Source: CAYRYU01 sp964428355 (GTDB lineage: Bacteria > Muiribacteriota > Ozemobacteria > Ozemobacterales > Ozemobacteraceae). Taken from it: a stretch of DNA of 51,498 bases. Shown here piece after piece: positions 25,301-33,625 of this stretch. The notes under the pieces are model-generated. The model did not search any database and had not been told where the DNA came from. It saw nothing but the letters and a program-made list of their open reading frames with translations. Within the stretch, counting starts at the first letter, position 1, and each line of letters opens with the position of its first letter. A program made the position numbers and the translations under genes. The stretch is from NCBI GenBank assembly GCA_964428355.1, contig CAYRYU010000048.1:1-51498 (forward strand). Reading direction: 5' to 3'.

Positions 25301-26443
25301 ATGAAAACCGGATGGGGATTTTCCGATTCGAAAGGCCGCAAGTTGGCTCTGGCGTTTTTCCTGTTCACCTCCCTTTCCCTCGCGGCAGCCTTTGCGGGAA
25401 ACGGTTTTCACGACCGGTTCATGGTCGCCGCGACTCCGAGCAACCCGGACGAGGCGATGAACGCCGACCAGCCCGACGAGCCGATTCCCCTCCCAACTTC
25501 CATCCCAGGCATGGACGGGACTGGCTATGCATCGGGGCCCTACCTACCTCCCCCCCCCGACAAGGAAATGGGAAAGGTCGAGAAGCTTTTCTGGATAACC
25601 ATCAAATCGGTCGCCCCCACTGTGGGCGGAACGATCGGGGCCTCGGTCGGAACGACAGCGTTTCCCGCCGCGGTGACCGCCGTGGTCGGAGCGCTGGGAA
25701 TTTCTACCGCGGGAACGGGTTTCGTGGCGGCCGTGTTGATCCCCGCCAGTCCAGTCATCGGAAACGTCCTGGGGTCGGGAATCGGGGCGGGTCTTTTCTC
25801 TGCCGTTTCCAACGGAGCCTACGAAATCCGGATGCAGGCATTCAGAGGGAAACCCAAGACCGCCAAGGAACTCCTCAAATCGGTTTTTGCATCGGCTCTT
25901 GCAGATGGAGTCCTTGCCGCCGGCACCTCCGGAATGGGAGCGTGGGCGGGAAAAGCCGTCGAGCTCCCGATGAAGGAAGTCGTCCTCAAGATCCTCAAGG
26001 AAGCGGGAATGCGTTTCGCGGGTAACGTGATCCTGGAAGGAATCGCCGACGCCGCGATGAAGAACGCCTACGCCGGCCTCGCGGAACCAATGGGAGAACC
26101 GATCGTCCCTCAGCCGGTTCCCATGGCGAGTTCCAGTGAGATTCCAGCGGGAAATGGGAATTCGGAAGACGAGCTTTCGGATGGGCCCGATCCTTTCGCG
26201 GTCGCAGGGAATTCGGAACCGAACGGTGAAACCCACTCCGGTGGGGGAGGCGAAAGCTCCGAATCGGTTGGCTTCAGCAGCGAAGTCGAGCAGGCAGCAT
26301 ACTTCGGGGTCATTGCGGGAATTCTCTGCCAGACGTCGGGAGCGGTTCCCCGGTGTTTCCTTATGGGCCACCTCGCCAAGTCCGCGATTGCGATCCAGTT
26401 CTGGAAGAGGACCCCCGGGGTCGCCCACCCCGCCGCGCACTGA
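25301..26443 (+). CDS. Exported Gly/Ala-rich protein of unknown function
   Basis: 380 aa. A signal peptide or anchor is at about residues 13-32. A Pro-rich stretch (encoded partly by nine C at 25550-25558) precedes a central region of about 100 residues rich in Gly, Ala, Val and Ser (GGTIGASVGTTAFPAAVTAVVG; GNVLGSGIGAGLF). This looks like glycine-zipper membrane helices. A soluble helical segment follows, then a Ser/Gly/Glu-rich linker and a last segment with two Cys. I recognise no family. The ribosome-binding site is weak (AAAGGCG). It could be a pore-like or membrane-inserting surface protein; this is only inferred from composition. Confidence 0.6.
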   Translation: MKTGWGFSDSKGRKLALAFFLFTSLSLAAAFAGNGFHDRFMVAATPSNPDEAMNADQPDEPIPLPTSIPGMDGTGYASGPYLPPPPDKEMGKVEKLFWITIKSVAPTVGGTIGASVGTTAFPAAVTAVVGALGISTAGTGFVAAVLIPASPVIGNVLGSGIGAGLFSAVSNGAYEIRMQAFRGKPKTAKELLKSVFASALADGVLAAGTSGMGAWAGKAVELPMKEVVLKILKEAGMRFAGNVILEGIADAAMKNAYAGLAEPMGEPIVPQPVPMASSSEIPAGNGNSEDELSDGPDPFAVAGNSEPNGETHSGGGGESSESVGFSSEVEQAAYFGVIAGILCQTSGAVPRCFLMGHLAKSAIAIQFWKRTPGVAHPAAH

Positions 26444-26634
26444 AGCCGATTCCCCCCGAAAACGCTTTCCCCTGCCACCTTTTTCCGGGGCGGGGGTCGC
26501 GTCGTTATCCGGACATCATGATCGGGGATCCCCCGAGCTAGCGGAGGACCCCCTCCCAGAAACATTCATGTCCGCCCGGACATGAGGAGACAACTCTTGC
26601 CCCGGTTGGGGGCCGAAAACGGAACGAGAAGGTA
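26444..26634. other. Intergenic stretch without a supported gene
   Basis: Holds short GC-rich inverted repeats (CGGGG/CCCCG near 26523-26535) and the 20-bp palindrome listed separately. No U-tailed terminator for the upstream gene is visible. Confidence 0.6.
26566..26585. promoter_or_regulatory. Perfect 9-bp inverted repeat, possible operator
   Basis: TCATGTCCG (26566-26574) and CGGACATGA (26577-26585) are exact reverse complements with a CC centre. A two-base spacer is typical of dimeric-regulator operators rather than RNA hairpins. It lies 50 bases before the small reading frame at 26635. Confidence 0.4.
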
Positions 26635-26820
26635 ATGGCCCTGGCGACCAAGTTCGCCCTGACCGGCCATTTGATCATCGCAAACAAACAGGGCGGGGAT
26701 TTCGTCGACGCACTTCGCCGCTTGCACGGTTTCCCAAATCCCCCCGACTTCCTTTCACCCAATTCGGTTGCGGAGATCACTGGGGGTTTGGTTGAGGAAA
26801 ACGTCCCAAAGCTGGTCTGA
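26635..26820 (+). CDS. Possible small protein, unknown
   Basis: 61 codons with GC-rich third positions like neighbouring genes, AGAAGG just before the ATG and a strong terminator 15 bases after the stop. The product has no membrane helix (HLIIANKQGGDFVDALRRL). No family recognised. An overlapping minus-strand frame has an Arg/Cys/Pro-rich translation and looks like a shadow. It could also be a decayed gene end. Confidence 0.3.
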   Translation: MALATKFALTGHLIIANKQGGDFVDALRRLHGFPNPPDFLSPNSVAEITGGLVEENVPKLV

Positions 26821-26835
26821 GGTTCCCTGAAAAAG

Positions 26836-26875
26836 CACCGCACCCCCTCTGGGAGGGGGTGCGGTGTTTATTTTT
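26836..26875. terminator. Strong bidirectional terminator
   Basis: CACCGCACCCCCTC (26836-26849) pairs perfectly over 14 bp with 26853-26866 around a TGG loop. TTTATTTTT follows on the plus side and, on the minus side, the stem is followed by C and TTTTT. It would end both the small plus-strand gene and the minus-strand Gly/His-rich gene. Confidence 0.9.
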
Positions 26876-26903
26876 GGCTTCTAGAGAGTCTTGAAGCGGA
26901 GAT

Positions 26904-27443
26904 TCACCAGTGGCCGCTGTTTCCATGGTGGCCACCGTGGTTGCCGCCATTGTGGCTGGGAGGCAGGGGGGGCAGCCCATGACCGCCGTTGTTGTAGCCA
27001 TTGTGGTGGTTGTTGCCGCCGTTGTTGTAGCCGCCGTTGTTGTTGTAGCCGCCGTTATGGTGGTACCCACCATTGTTGTAGCCATTATTGTTGTTGTAAC
27101 CGCCGTTATGATTGTATCCACCGTTGTTATTCCCACCATTGTGGTAACCACCATGATTGGGAGGAGGAGGGGGGGGAGGAAAATAGCCATGATGTCCGCC
27201 GTGGTGAGGAGGGGGCGGGGGAGGAGGATGGTGGCCATGGTGATTACCGGTCAGGCCGTTGAGGATCCCGCCGATGATTCCACCGACGATCGCTCCACCG
27301 AGGGAACCGGCTCGGGTCCTTCTTTCGGCGGAAACTTCAGGGTTGTGCGCTTTCAGATCGGCCTTGTCGGGGAGATCCCGGGCAAAAGAGGGGGTTCCGA
27401 CAACCATCGTTGCCATAACGGCGAGGGCAATCAAGCGTTTCAT
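26904..27443 (-). CDS. Secreted Gly/Asn/His/Pro-rich protein with a glycine-zipper segment
   Basis: 179 aa. The signal peptide is MKRLIALAVMATMVVGTPSFA. Residues about 45-65 form a glycine zipper (GGAIVGGIIGGILNG), able to insert in membranes. The rest is low-complexity: two seven-proline runs flanked by His, then about 12 units of the type NGGY/NNGGY/HNGGY, ending in Gly/His. The many His could bind metal ions; the repeats resemble cell-wall or biofilm-matrix proteins. GGAGG lies 12 bases before the ATG, slightly far. Function unknown. Confidence 0.8.
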   Translation of the reverse strand: MKRLIALAVMATMVVGTPSFARDLPDKADLKAHNPEVSAERRTRAGSLGGAIVGGIIGGILNGLTGNHHGHHPPPPPPPHHGGHHGYFPPPPPPPNHGGYHNGGNNNGGYNHNGGYNNNNGYNNGGYHHNGGYNNNGGYNNGGNNHHNGYNNGGHGLPPLPPSHNGGNHGGHHGNSGHW

Positions 27444-27780
27444 CTCTTGGTAGAACCTCCAAATTTCTTTAGGCATTTCAGGTGCCGGGGAAAGGTAAAG
27501 CAACTTCAATGCCAAGCTGACAAAACTTAACAAATCCGCTGAAGATAACTCTAAAGATTCGTTTCCAATTGTTCCCGCCCGCAAAAGCGAAAAAATTCCA
27601 GCAACCGGTGCCGGAATTTCGTTGCTCCCGCCCCAAATCCCCAGGGCCATCTTGGAGGCTCATGGGAAGAGGGTTTGCCTGCCTCACCGAAGGTGCCACT
27701 TCCGCTGGAGCCTTTTACAGAGAGGAATTCACGATCACGTCCCCAAAGTCCGGAGGAAGAAAATCAGTGAATGGCTCCGG
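27444..27780. other. Intergenic stretch between trxB-like gene and Gly/His-rich gene
   Basis: It is AT-richer than its surroundings near 27500-27600, where the minus strand offers only weak promoter candidates (for example TTGTCA, 18 bases, TTTACC). It also holds the terminator at 27588-27619. I see no gene. Confidence 0.5.
27588..27619 (-). terminator. Terminator downstream of the trxB-like gene
   Basis: Minus strand: AAATTCC and GGAATTT arms with an inner GCA/TGC pairing, then TTTTTTCGC. It lies about 160 bases after the stop codon. Confidence 0.55.
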
Positions 27781-28695
27781 TCATCCCCATTGGCGGGAAA
27801 GATACTCCTCAGCGGAAAGGGCCGCGGTAGCGCCGCTTCCACAGGCAACCGCAAGCTGTCTGAAAACCCCCTCGACGACGTCACCGGCCGCGAAAATGCC
27901 GGGAACACTGGTTCGCCCGCGAGAATCAGCATTGACAAACCCACCAGATCCGAGGTCGACGAGTTTACCAAGGAAGGAAGTCCGGGGAGATTGCCCCAAG
28001 GCCAGGAAAAGGGCATCGGCCTGAAGGCCAAGCGAAGAGCCATCCACAACGAGATTCACCCTTGTGAGTCGGTCATCACCTTCCACCGACACCACTTCGA
28101 CCCCGGAAAGAACCTTCACTCTGGGAATGGAAGCCACCCGCGCCCTGAGAGCTGCGAAAGAAACCCCCTCGCGTTTCGGAAGCAGGAGCGTCACTCCCCT
28201 GCAGAAACGTTCGAGAATAAGGACCGAAGCGTAGGCGGCATTCCCTCCACCGAGCACGGCGACATCCCTTCCCCGGAAGAGAGCCCCGTCACACCAGGGA
28301 CATACGGATACCCCCCTGCCCAGGAGTTTCCCGACCCCGGGAATCGGAGGAATCACCGGGGCGGTTCCGGTGGCGATGATCAGTGCCCGGCCCCGAAGAG
28401 CCTGCCCCCGGTCGTCGTGAACGACCTTGAAACGGTTCTCGATCGTGACGGACCGGGCCTCGGATTCAACGAGAGAAACACCCGCGCTTCGGTTCTGCCG
28501 ATGGAGATTTTCAAGGAAACCCGGGCCGTCCAATCGCAGGATTCCCGGAAAATTCTCGATCTCGGGAACACCCGAAATCGAGCTTCCCCCTGGGGATCCG
28601 GTCAGCACGGCGACGGAACGTCCGCTATTGGCGGAATACAAGGCGGAGGTTCCGCCTGCGGGTCCGCCGCCAATTACCAGAAGGTCGTAATCCAT
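27781..28695 (-). CDS. trxB: Thioredoxin-reductase-like FAD flavoprotein with a CPWC active site
   Basis: 304 aa. The FAD-binding motif GGGPAGGTSAL is at residues 9-19. The redox motif is Cys-Pro-Trp-Cys-Asp-Gly at about 131-136 instead of the usual CATC/CAVC. The second nucleotide fold starts with GGGNAAYAS, but the NADPH-2'-phosphate motif HRRxxxR is replaced by LLPKREGVSF. The C-terminal FAD motif is GIFAAGDV. It could be a TrxR with another electron donor, or a related disulphide reductase. It starts 70 bases after recA, behind a likely terminator. Confidence 0.82.
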   Translation of the reverse strand: MDYDLLVIGGGPAGGTSALYSANSGRSVAVLTGSPGGSSISGVPEIENFPGILRLDGPGFLENLHRQNRSAGVSLVESEARSVTIENRFKVVHDDRGQALRGRALIIATGTAPVIPPIPGVGKLLGRGVSVCPWCDGALFRGRDVAVLGGGNAAYASVLILERFCRGVTLLLPKREGVSFAALRARVASIPRVKVLSGVEVVSVEGDDRLTRVNLVVDGSSLGLQADALFLALGQSPRTSFLGKLVDLGSGGFVNADSRGRTSVPGIFAAGDVVEGVFRQLAVACGSGATAALSAEEYLSRQWG

Positions 28696-28711
28696 GCTCA
28701 GCCGCCAGTGG

Positions 28712-28756
28712 GAAAATTTACCGGGCGGCCCCAATCTTTGGGAACCGGGACCGCCC
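28712..28756 (-). terminator. Terminator or attenuator after recA
   Basis: GGGCGGTCCC (28756-28747, minus strand) pairs over 10 bp, one of them a wobble, with the complement of GGGCGGCCCC at 28723-28732. TAAATTTT follows two bases later. It lies between recA and trxB, just before the trxB start. Confidence 0.65.
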
Positions 28757-28765
28757 AGGCTTCGA

Positions 28766-29863
28766 TCACTTCGACTTTCCGGCGGCCTTTTCCTTCTCGT
28801 GGCCGGAGGCTCTCTCTTCGGCCTGGGGGGCAGGTTTCAACATCCCCAACTTCGCTTTCACCTTCATCACGATCTCGGAGAACACGTCCGGGTTCTTGGC
28901 CAGAAAATCCTTGGTGTTTTCCCGGCCCTGGCCCATTCTGATGTCCCCGTAGGAGTACCAGGCACCGGACTTCATAACGATCCGGCATTCCTCGGCGATA
29001 TCGAGGATCTCCCCTTCCTTGCACAATCCCTTGCCGAAAGTGATGTCGAAACGCGCCTTCTTGAAGGGAGGGGAAACCTTGTTTTTCACCACCTTGACCT
29101 CGGCTGTGTATCCGACGGCTTCCTCACCCTCCTTGAGTGTTTCCTTCTTGCGGATGTCGAGGCGAACCGAAGCGAAGAATTTGAGGGCACGACCGCCAGG
29201 GGTGGTTTCGGGATTCCCGAACATCACGCCGATCTTCTCCCGGATCTGGTTGATGAAGATGCAGATGCACCCCGATTTGCTGACTACCGGGGTGAGCTTT
29301 CTCATCGCCTGGGACATCAGGCGTGCCTGCATCCCGACCGTGGCATCCCCCATATCGCCCTCGATTTCGGCTTTGCTGGTGAGGGCCGCAACGGAGTCGA
29401 CCACGATCACGTCGATGGCGTTGCTTCGGACAAGCATTTCTGCAATCTCGAGAGCTTCCTCGCCGCTGCTGGGCTGGGCGATGAGCAGGTTCTCCGTATC
29501 GACTCCGAGGACCTTGGCATATCCGGGATCGAGTGCGTGCTCGACATCGATGAAAGCAGCCTGACCACCTGCCCGTTGGGCTTCGGCAACGGAATGGAGC
29601 GCAATGGTGGTTTTCCCCGAGGATTCGGGCCCGAATATCTCGACGATCCGACCGCGGGGAAGGCCGCCCACTCCGAGGGCATAATCGAGGGAAAGGGACC
29701 CCGTCGGAATGGCCTCGATCTGAAGGGCTTTCGAATCGCCCAGCTTCATTACGGCGCCCTTGCCAAACTGTTTCTCGATGTTTAGAATGGCGGTCTCGAG
29801 GGATTTCATCTTCTCAACTTGTCGTTCATTGGCTTTGTTGGCCTGGTTCTTGTTGTCGGTCAC
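28766..29863 (-). CDS. recA: Recombinase RecA
   Basis: 365 aa. Walker A GPESSGKT at 78-85, Walker B VIVVDSVAAL, and the DNA-binding loop 2 GNPETTPGGRALKFFASVRLD region are intact. The C-terminal tail is Lys/Glu/Ala-rich. It drives homologous recombination and, in many species, LexA cleavage. The start is GTG with AGGAGG 6 bases upstream, better than the ATT/TTG options further up. No LexA-type palindrome was recognised upstream. Confidence 0.98.
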   Translation of the reverse strand: MTDNKNQANKANERQVEKMKSLETAILNIEKQFGKGAVMKLGDSKALQIEAIPTGSLSLDYALGVGGLPRGRIVEIFGPESSGKTTIALHSVAEAQRAGGQAAFIDVEHALDPGYAKVLGVDTENLLIAQPSSGEEALEIAEMLVRSNAIDVIVVDSVAALTSKAEIEGDMGDATVGMQARLMSQAMRKLTPVVSKSGCICIFINQIREKIGVMFGNPETTPGGRALKFFASVRLDIRKKETLKEGEEAVGYTAEVKVVKNKVSPPFKKARFDITFGKGLCKEGEILDIAEECRIVMKSGAWYSYGDIRMGQGRENTKDFLAKNPDVFSEIVMKVKAKLGMLKPAPQAEERASGHEKEKAAGKSK

Positions 29864-29889
29864 GTTATTCCTCCTGAGTAGATTTGAGA

Positions 29890-31119
29890 ATGAGAATAGC
29901 ACAGAACACCAAGGGAAGCAAAAGGCCTTCGATACGGATTCCCCGGGGATCGATCAATGTCCTGGGCCTGATGACGGGGACTTCAGGGGATGGAGTAGAC
30001 GGAGCGCTCGTTCGTTTCTCGGCTTCCGGGAAGGGTACATTCCTCTGGCATCGTCATTTCCCATTCGGTCCCGAGGTTCGGAAACGCTTGAGAACGCTCA
30101 TGGTGAATTGTTCCGTGGAAGATTCCTGCCTCGCCTCCGGGTACGTCGCCCGGCTCTATTCGATTGCTGTGAAGGAGTTCGAAAGGACATCGGCCGAACG
30201 GATCGATCTGCTCGCTGCTCATGGTCAGACTCTGGCACACGTTCCTCCTTCCGGCCTCGAATGGGATGGAATACCTGTTGCCGGCTCCTTGCAGGTGCTC
30301 AACGGTGGCCAGCTGGCGCAGGAAACCGGGATACCCGTCGCTTATGATTTCAGGGTCAGGGACATCGCTGTAGGGGGGCAGGGTGCGCCCCTGGTTCCCT
30401 TCGGAGATCTCGTCTTTTTCGGGGACGTTTCCCCGACCGACCTGGGGGTGCTGAACATCGGCGGGATCGCCAACCTGACCGTCATCCGGAAAGCATCAGG
30501 AACGCGGGTTACCCAGGCTTTCGACACCGGGCCCGGAAACATGCTCATGGACGCTTGGGCAAGCAAAGTCTCCAATGGGGTAATCGACTTCGATGACGAC
30601 GGTCGGATGGCACGGGAGGGAACGACCTGCCGCCCCCTTCTGGATCACCTCCTTTCGGACCGTTTTTTCCACCGCCCCCCTCCCAAGTCGACTGGCCGGG
30701 ATGAATTCGGTGAAAACCGACTGGAAGCCATTTTGGCAGGGGAAACCGGGTTCACCCCCCGGACGGGTTTGACCGCTTCGGACATGATGTCGACCCTGCT
30801 CGACCTGACTGTTGTTTCCATCGTCTCTTCGTTGAAGAAGTTTGTCTTTCCGGATGGCCGCCTTCCCCTGTTGATTACCGCGGGGGGAGGAGCCCTGAAC
30901 AGCGAGCTGGTCTTTCGGCTCCAAAAAGAGGTTGGGAAGGACTGTCAGGTCGTTCTTTCCGATCGGTTCGGGGTCCCTGTTTTCGCGAGGGAGGCCATGG
31001 CTTTTTCGGCCCTCGGCGATTCACTGGTCAGAAACCGTTTTTCAAACGTCCCCGCCGCCACCGGCGCACGGGAACCAGTCGTCCTTGGCTCGTTCGCGCC
31101 GGGAACGAGCGGGGTCTGA
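29890..31119 (+). CDS. anmK: Anhydro-N-acetylmuramic acid kinase
   Basis: 409 aa from the ATG at 29890. The phosphate loop is GLMTGTSGDGVDGALV (family GLMSGTSxDGID), later AAHGQT, GGIANLT and DTGPGNMLMD, and the nucleotide pocket ITAGGGALN. It phosphorylates and opens anhydroMurNAc during cell-wall recycling. The first 25 residues before the motif are basic and longer than usual, and no ribosome-binding site precedes the ATG (a TTG six bases earlier is the alternative). The start therefore is uncertain. It diverges from recA with only 26 bases between start codons. Confidence 0.93.
   Translation: MRIAQNTKGSKRPSIRIPRGSINVLGLMTGTSGDGVDGALVRFSASGKGTFLWHRHFPFGPEVRKRLRTLMVNCSVEDSCLASGYVARLYSIAVKEFERTSAERIDLLAAHGQTLAHVPPSGLEWDGIPVAGSLQVLNGGQLAQETGIPVAYDFRVRDIAVGGQGAPLVPFGDLVFFGDVSPTDLGVLNIGGIANLTVIRKASGTRVTQAFDTGPGNMLMDAWASKVSNGVIDFDDDGRMAREGTTCRPLLDHLLSDRFFHRPPPKSTGRDEFGENRLEAILAGETGFTPRTGLTASDMMSTLLDLTVVSIVSSLKKFVFPDGRLPLLITAGGGALNSELVFRLQKEVGKDCQVVLSDRFGVPVFAREAMAFSALGDSLVRNRFSNVPAATGAREPVVLGSFAPGTSGV
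29893..29921 (-). promoter_or_regulatory. Promoter of recA, inside the 5' end of anmK
   Basis: Minus strand: TTGCTT, 17 bases, TATTCT, 30 bases before the GTG. The same hexamer TTGCTT is used by the sugar-transporter operon promoter at 39529-39557. Confidence 0.55.
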
Positions 31120-31150
31120 GGGGAGGGTCTCTTCCCCGACCCCCTCCAAA

Positions 31151-32425
31151 TCAGTTCTCGATCTCCAGCGCTTCAAGGGTCAGCCGAAGGTCGGGGGCTT
31201 TGATGTTGAAACCCGCGGGGGGGTTGATCGAGATCGTCTTCGTGGAAGGCCCGTAGAGGGTTGAGTTGTCGAACAGAGTCTCCCGGAAGCATTTTTCCCC
31301 TTCGGTGCTCCCGTAGGTCAATTTCATCTGGATCTTCCTGATCGGGAAATCGGAGAGATTCTGGCAATAGATCGTAATCTGGTTGAGATCGAAATCCGGG
31401 TCATTTTCCAGGAACAAGACTCTCCTCCAGGCCTTCTCGAAAGCATCGCGGAGGTGGCTGATCTGATCGTTATCCAATCGTTTCGTCTTGGAGAATTTCC
31501 CGCACAGGTTGATGACTTCCCCATAGAAGCCCCTTTGTTCCATGACGTGCGCAATTGGGATGATCCAGCTCGGATGGCCGGTCTGGAAGAATTCGTTCAA
31601 TGAATCCTCCAAGGCCGCGGTCTGGGATGCATATCCGCCATCTTTGGCCCTTACGAAGGTTTCGCGCGGGGAGATTACCTTCCTGGGCCCGGAGGCTGCG
31701 ATTTGGCTTTCCTGATGGAAGGGCGGCTTCACGAGAACCCCGAAATCGCACCATTCCTCGAAAGTGACCGGCTTGACCTGGTCATAAGCCCCAATTTCGG
31801 CATATCCGGTTCCATCCTGACCGAAGATCCTTCCGAGGAAGCCTTTTTCACCCTGCATCGGGAAAATGTACCCACGGTGGTTCGCGTCCCATTTCGCGGA
31901 AAAAATCGGGCCCGCTATCCCCTCGTTCACGAAGAAATTGGCTTTTCCCAACAAACGGACAGGATGCCAATAGGAGAACAGAATCGTGTCGAAGAACTCC
32001 AGCATGTCTTTGGGCAGAAACCACCTGACCAGACCCGAACCCTGCAGATCGACCGGTTTGGACTTGCGCGAAGCATGGATGGTGATGGTTCGCGAGCTTC
32101 TCCGGGGAGAGACCCTGAACTCGGCAAGATCATTCTCGATGAGCGTGGGAACGTAGTTTTCCGGAATCTGGAACTCGAATCCCTGGATTCGGATTTTGTA
32201 GGTTCTGAGGCCAATGCCTCCGGAAAGCTTCTTTTCTTCAGGGATCGCGAAGATGACATTCTCCGGAAGCTTCAGGGTGGAAACGATGTAGTTCCGGACG
32301 ATGAGCGGAAGGATGATCAGGAAGAAGACCGGGATGAGGGATACAATCACTATCAGCGAGATTCGCTGCGCCGGGGTCAGGGGTTCCTCATCGGGAATCT
32401 TCCATTCCTTGGACTTCTTCGCCAC
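31151..32425 (-). CDS. Membrane-anchored protein of unknown family
   Basis: 424 aa. A charged N terminus is followed by one membrane helix at about 22-46 (two leucine/isoleucine/valine runs). The remainder is soluble with no motif I can name: a beta-rich N part (GIGLRTYKIRIQGFEFQIP), a hydrophobic/aromatic middle (FFDTILFSYWHPVRLLG) and an FN3-like end. The start is GTG, set by GGAGG just upstream; an overlapping ATG is in another frame. It is the last gene of the sugar ABC operon and converges on anmK. Confidence 0.7.
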   Translation of the reverse strand: MAKKSKEWKIPDEEPLTPAQRISLIVIVSLIPVFFLIILPLIVRNYIVSTLKLPENVIFAIPEEKKLSGGIGLRTYKIRIQGFEFQIPENYVPTLIENDLAEFRVSPRRSSRTITIHASRKSKPVDLQGSGLVRWFLPKDMLEFFDTILFSYWHPVRLLGKANFFVNEGIAGPIFSAKWDANHRGYIFPMQGEKGFLGRIFGQDGTGYAEIGAYDQVKPVTFEEWCDFGVLVKPPFHQESQIAASGPRKVISPRETFVRAKDGGYASQTAALEDSLNEFFQTGHPSWIIPIAHVMEQRGFYGEVINLCGKFSKTKRLDNDQISHLRDAFEKAWRRVLFLENDPDFDLNQITIYCQNLSDFPIRKIQMKLTYGSTEGEKCFRETLFDNSTLYGPSTKTISINPPAGFNIKAPDLRLTLEALEIEN

Positions 32426-32470
32426 ATTTCCTCCAGGCAGACAGAACCGGGAAAACCGATCCGCTTCAGG

Positions 32471-33625
32471 TCATTCTTCCGGAATCTCCGGGTTCCCCTC
32501 GAGTTCCTGAAGGTTCATCCGGACGGAGTTGCCCAGGGGGGAGGAAGGGAACTCTGCCGTGATGGCCCGAAAAGCCGAGATCGCCTCGGAAACCCGCCCC
32601 ATGGACATCAGGATCTCCCCTCTCAGGAAAAGGAGCCTGTCACCAAGCGGCCCCTTTCCCTTGCCCTCAGGGGTGGAATCCAGTAAACGAAGCCCGTCTA
32701 TGAGCTTCTCAGCTTTAACGAGGTTGCTTGCATCGATGAAAAGTGTCAGGGATGAACTGGCATCAAGGTTGTCACGCAGGAAATCTCTTTCCCGTACCAC
32801 CGAATCGATTTTCCCGTATTGGGGAAACTCACTTTCGATCTTGGTGTAGAGCGAAATTGCCCCGGTGATATCTTTGAGGAACTTCCGGGACTCCGCCTGG
32901 AAGAAAAGATCTTCCGCCTTCGCCTCAGCCGGCATTTCTATGCCTTTCTTCCGAAGGATCTCTTCGTAGGCATTCAGGGCGGGAAGGTAGAACCCTTTCT
33001 GGAAGTCGATGGCTGCAAGGTTCATCAACTGGTTGAAGTGGTCCCCGACGGAAAAACCTTCCTTCACCCTTTCGAGCCTTTCCCCGGTCAGCCGGAAATA
33101 CTCCATGCGCAAAAGGTCGGGGGGACCGAACTCGTGAAATATCACGGGGTTCTTGACGCACACCAGGGTACCTTCCTGGCCTGGCGAAAGGCTGACCTCA
33201 CGTCCTATCACAATGTTGTCCTCGCCGGAAGCTGGATAGATCTGCTTGACCTCTCCTACCCCCCGAAAAATGATGGGGGTGAAATCCTCGCCGGAGGAAT
33301 AACGCGCAACGGCAAGGACCTCTGGAAGGCCATCCCCATCTAGATCACCTTTCGATAGGGAAAAGATGTCGCCACCATCGAAGTTTCCGATGACACTCAT
33401 CATTCCTCCTGGTCTCTCGAGAAGGATTTGTGCAGACTCGGAATCGAGCCCGGGGCTTGGCGGACGGGCAATGAGAGTCCCGACGCCCTCCAGGGTCAAT
33501 GTCAGCGAGCGGGTACCACCTGGGACGAGGGATGCTGTCGGTGAAGCGGGAAAGCAGGGAAGACAAGCTGACAGGATGATGGAAAGGACCAACTGTGCCC
33601 GTGGCACGAACCGCCCAGGTTTCAT
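32471..33625 (-). CDS. FG-GAP/VCBS-repeat and TPR-like lipoprotein
   Basis: 384 aa. The leader ends in Leu-Ser-Ala-Cys, a good lipobox, so it is likely membrane-anchored by lipid. At about residues 85-110 a calcium-binding type motif GDLDGDGLPEVL is seen, as in integrin-like FG-GAP repeats. The C-terminal 170 residues are helical pairs of the TPR type (DFQKGFYLPALNAYEEIL; ITGAISLYTKIESEFPQYG; RVSEAISAFRAITAEFP), similar to outer-membrane assembly lipoproteins. The ATG overlaps the stop of the DHH gene. Confidence 0.7.
   Translation of the reverse strand: MKPGRFVPRAQLVLSIILSACLPCFPASPTASLVPGGTRSLTLTLEGVGTLIARPPSPGLDSESAQILLERPGGMMSVIGNFDGGDIFSLSKGDLDGDGLPEVLAVARYSSGEDFTPIIFRGVGEVKQIYPASGEDNIVIGREVSLSPGQEGTLVCVKNPVIFHEFGPPDLLRMEYFRLTGERLERVKEGFSVGDHFNQLMNLAAIDFQKGFYLPALNAYEEILRKKGIEMPAEAKAEDLFFQAESRKFLKDITGAISLYTKIESEFPQYGKIDSVVRERDFLRDNLDASSSLTLFIDASNLVKAEKLIDGLRLLDSTPEGKGKGPLGDRLLFLRGEILMSMGRVSEAISAFRAITAEFPSSPLGNSVRMNLQELEGNPEIPEE

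Noticed and set aside
26910..27200. Plus-strand Val/Ala/Ile-rich frames opposite the NGGY repeat protein
   Set aside because: They are the mirror image of GGN/CCN codons; the minus frame has a signal peptide and start site.
29860..29925. SOS (LexA) box upstream of recA
   Set aside because: No CTG(N10)CAG- or GAAC(N4)GTTC-type palindrome is visible; a lineage-specific box cannot be excluded.
31120..31150. Terminator between anmK and the membrane-protein gene
   Set aside because: GAGGGTC and GACCC arms exist, but pairing is imperfect and there is no T-tract on either strand.
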